NCBI RefSeq assembly: GCF_000300855.1
Contig: NZ_ALJF01000020.1
Coordinates: 1 to 40,267 of the forward strand
Direction: 5' to 3'
Length of the DNA stretch: 40,267 nt
Source: Agrobacterium albertimagni AOL15
Lineage (GTDB): Bacteria > Pseudomonadota > Alphaproteobacteria > Rhizobiales > Rhizobiaceae
Part shown: piece by piece, positions 40,235 through 40,267 of the stretch
Numbering within the stretch: position 1 is the stretch's first letter
Layout of the letters: the number at the start of each line of letters is the position of its first letter
Position numbers and translations under genes: made by a program
Notes under the pieces: generated by a model
Databases searched by the model: none
What the model was told of the DNA's origin: nothing
What the model saw: the letters and a program-made list of their open reading frames with translations, nothing else

Positions 40235-40267
40235 ATGGGACACACAGTGATCTCGTGCGGCCAGCCC
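40235..40267 (+). CDS. Start of a divergent gene cut by the window edge
   Basis: Eleven codons from ATG 40235 to the end, reading MGHTVISCGQP, with GCGGA upstream. The frame stays open to the window edge. It is too short to identify. Its position, divergent from a GcvA-type LysR gene, makes it the likely target of that regulator. Confidence 0.35.
   Translation, partial: MGHTVISCGQP

Noticed and set aside
1..40267. Insertion sequences, prophage, CRISPR arrays, tRNA or rRNA
   Set aside because: No transposase or integrase, no regular spaced repeats, and no tRNA or rRNA signature seen on either strand.

Overview
The window reads as chromosomal DNA of an alphaproteobacterium of the Rhizobiaceae (Rhizobium/Agrobacterium relatives). 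The basis is the high-GC codon use, a long-form purC, an efp-epmA-epmB group, gabTD, an OxyR-like LysR regulator and several small rhizobial families (DUF465, DUF3307). I see no rRNA, tRNA, CRISPR array, transposase or phage gene. The species is not determinable from the sequence alone.

Layout. 1-1800: an AT-rich, repeat-bearing leader, a 70-aa membrane protein on the minus strand, then a cobalamin riboswitch driving a CbiM-like metal permease. 1888-9582: purC, a TetR regulator, and a complete tripartite RND efflux system (periplasmic adaptor, inner-membrane pump, outer-membrane factor). 9648-13381: an unusual MerR-XRE-cupin regulator divergent from gabT-gabD (GABA to succinate). 13415-14672: an OxyR-like regulator without the usual redox cysteines but with an OxyR-pattern site in front of it, and a DUF465 protein. 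14826-17633: efp on the minus strand, and epmA-epmB divergent from it, which install beta-lysine on EF-P Lys34.

17751-34310 is an envelope glycan region. A minus-strand five-gene unit (25264 down to 19501) encodes a HAD-UbiA fusion, a DprE1-like FAD oxidase, a small SMR/ArnE-like four-helix transporter, an extended SDR and a class III aminotransferase, and ends at an intrinsic terminator. UbiA plus DprE1 is the core of polyprenyl-phospho-arabinose synthesis in mycobacteria and, as I recall, of Nod-factor arabinosylation in Azorhizobium (noeC region). A GT-C-like membrane protein converges on it and could be the enzyme that uses the lipid-linked pentose. Next to it are polysaccharide genes: a GT4-type transferase, a DUF6492 protein, a Wzx-type flippase, a kinase-less Wzz/ExoP-type co-polymerase with a long N-terminal extension, an O-antigen ligase/polymerase, a GT2 and a secreted GH5 glycanase. 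I infer that this locus makes and trims a surface polysaccharide and may add a pentofuranose; the product is unknown.

34744-40267: purU, a 975-aa kinase/degenerate-M23/class III PLP fusion, a DUF3307 membrane protein, a GcvA-type LysR regulator, and the first codons of a divergent gene cut by the window edge.

The most noteworthy points are the putative lipid-pentose operon, the three-domain GABA-locus regulator, the cysteine-less OxyR relative, the kinase-phospholyase fusion, and the hexanucleotide repeat in the GH5 signal peptide.
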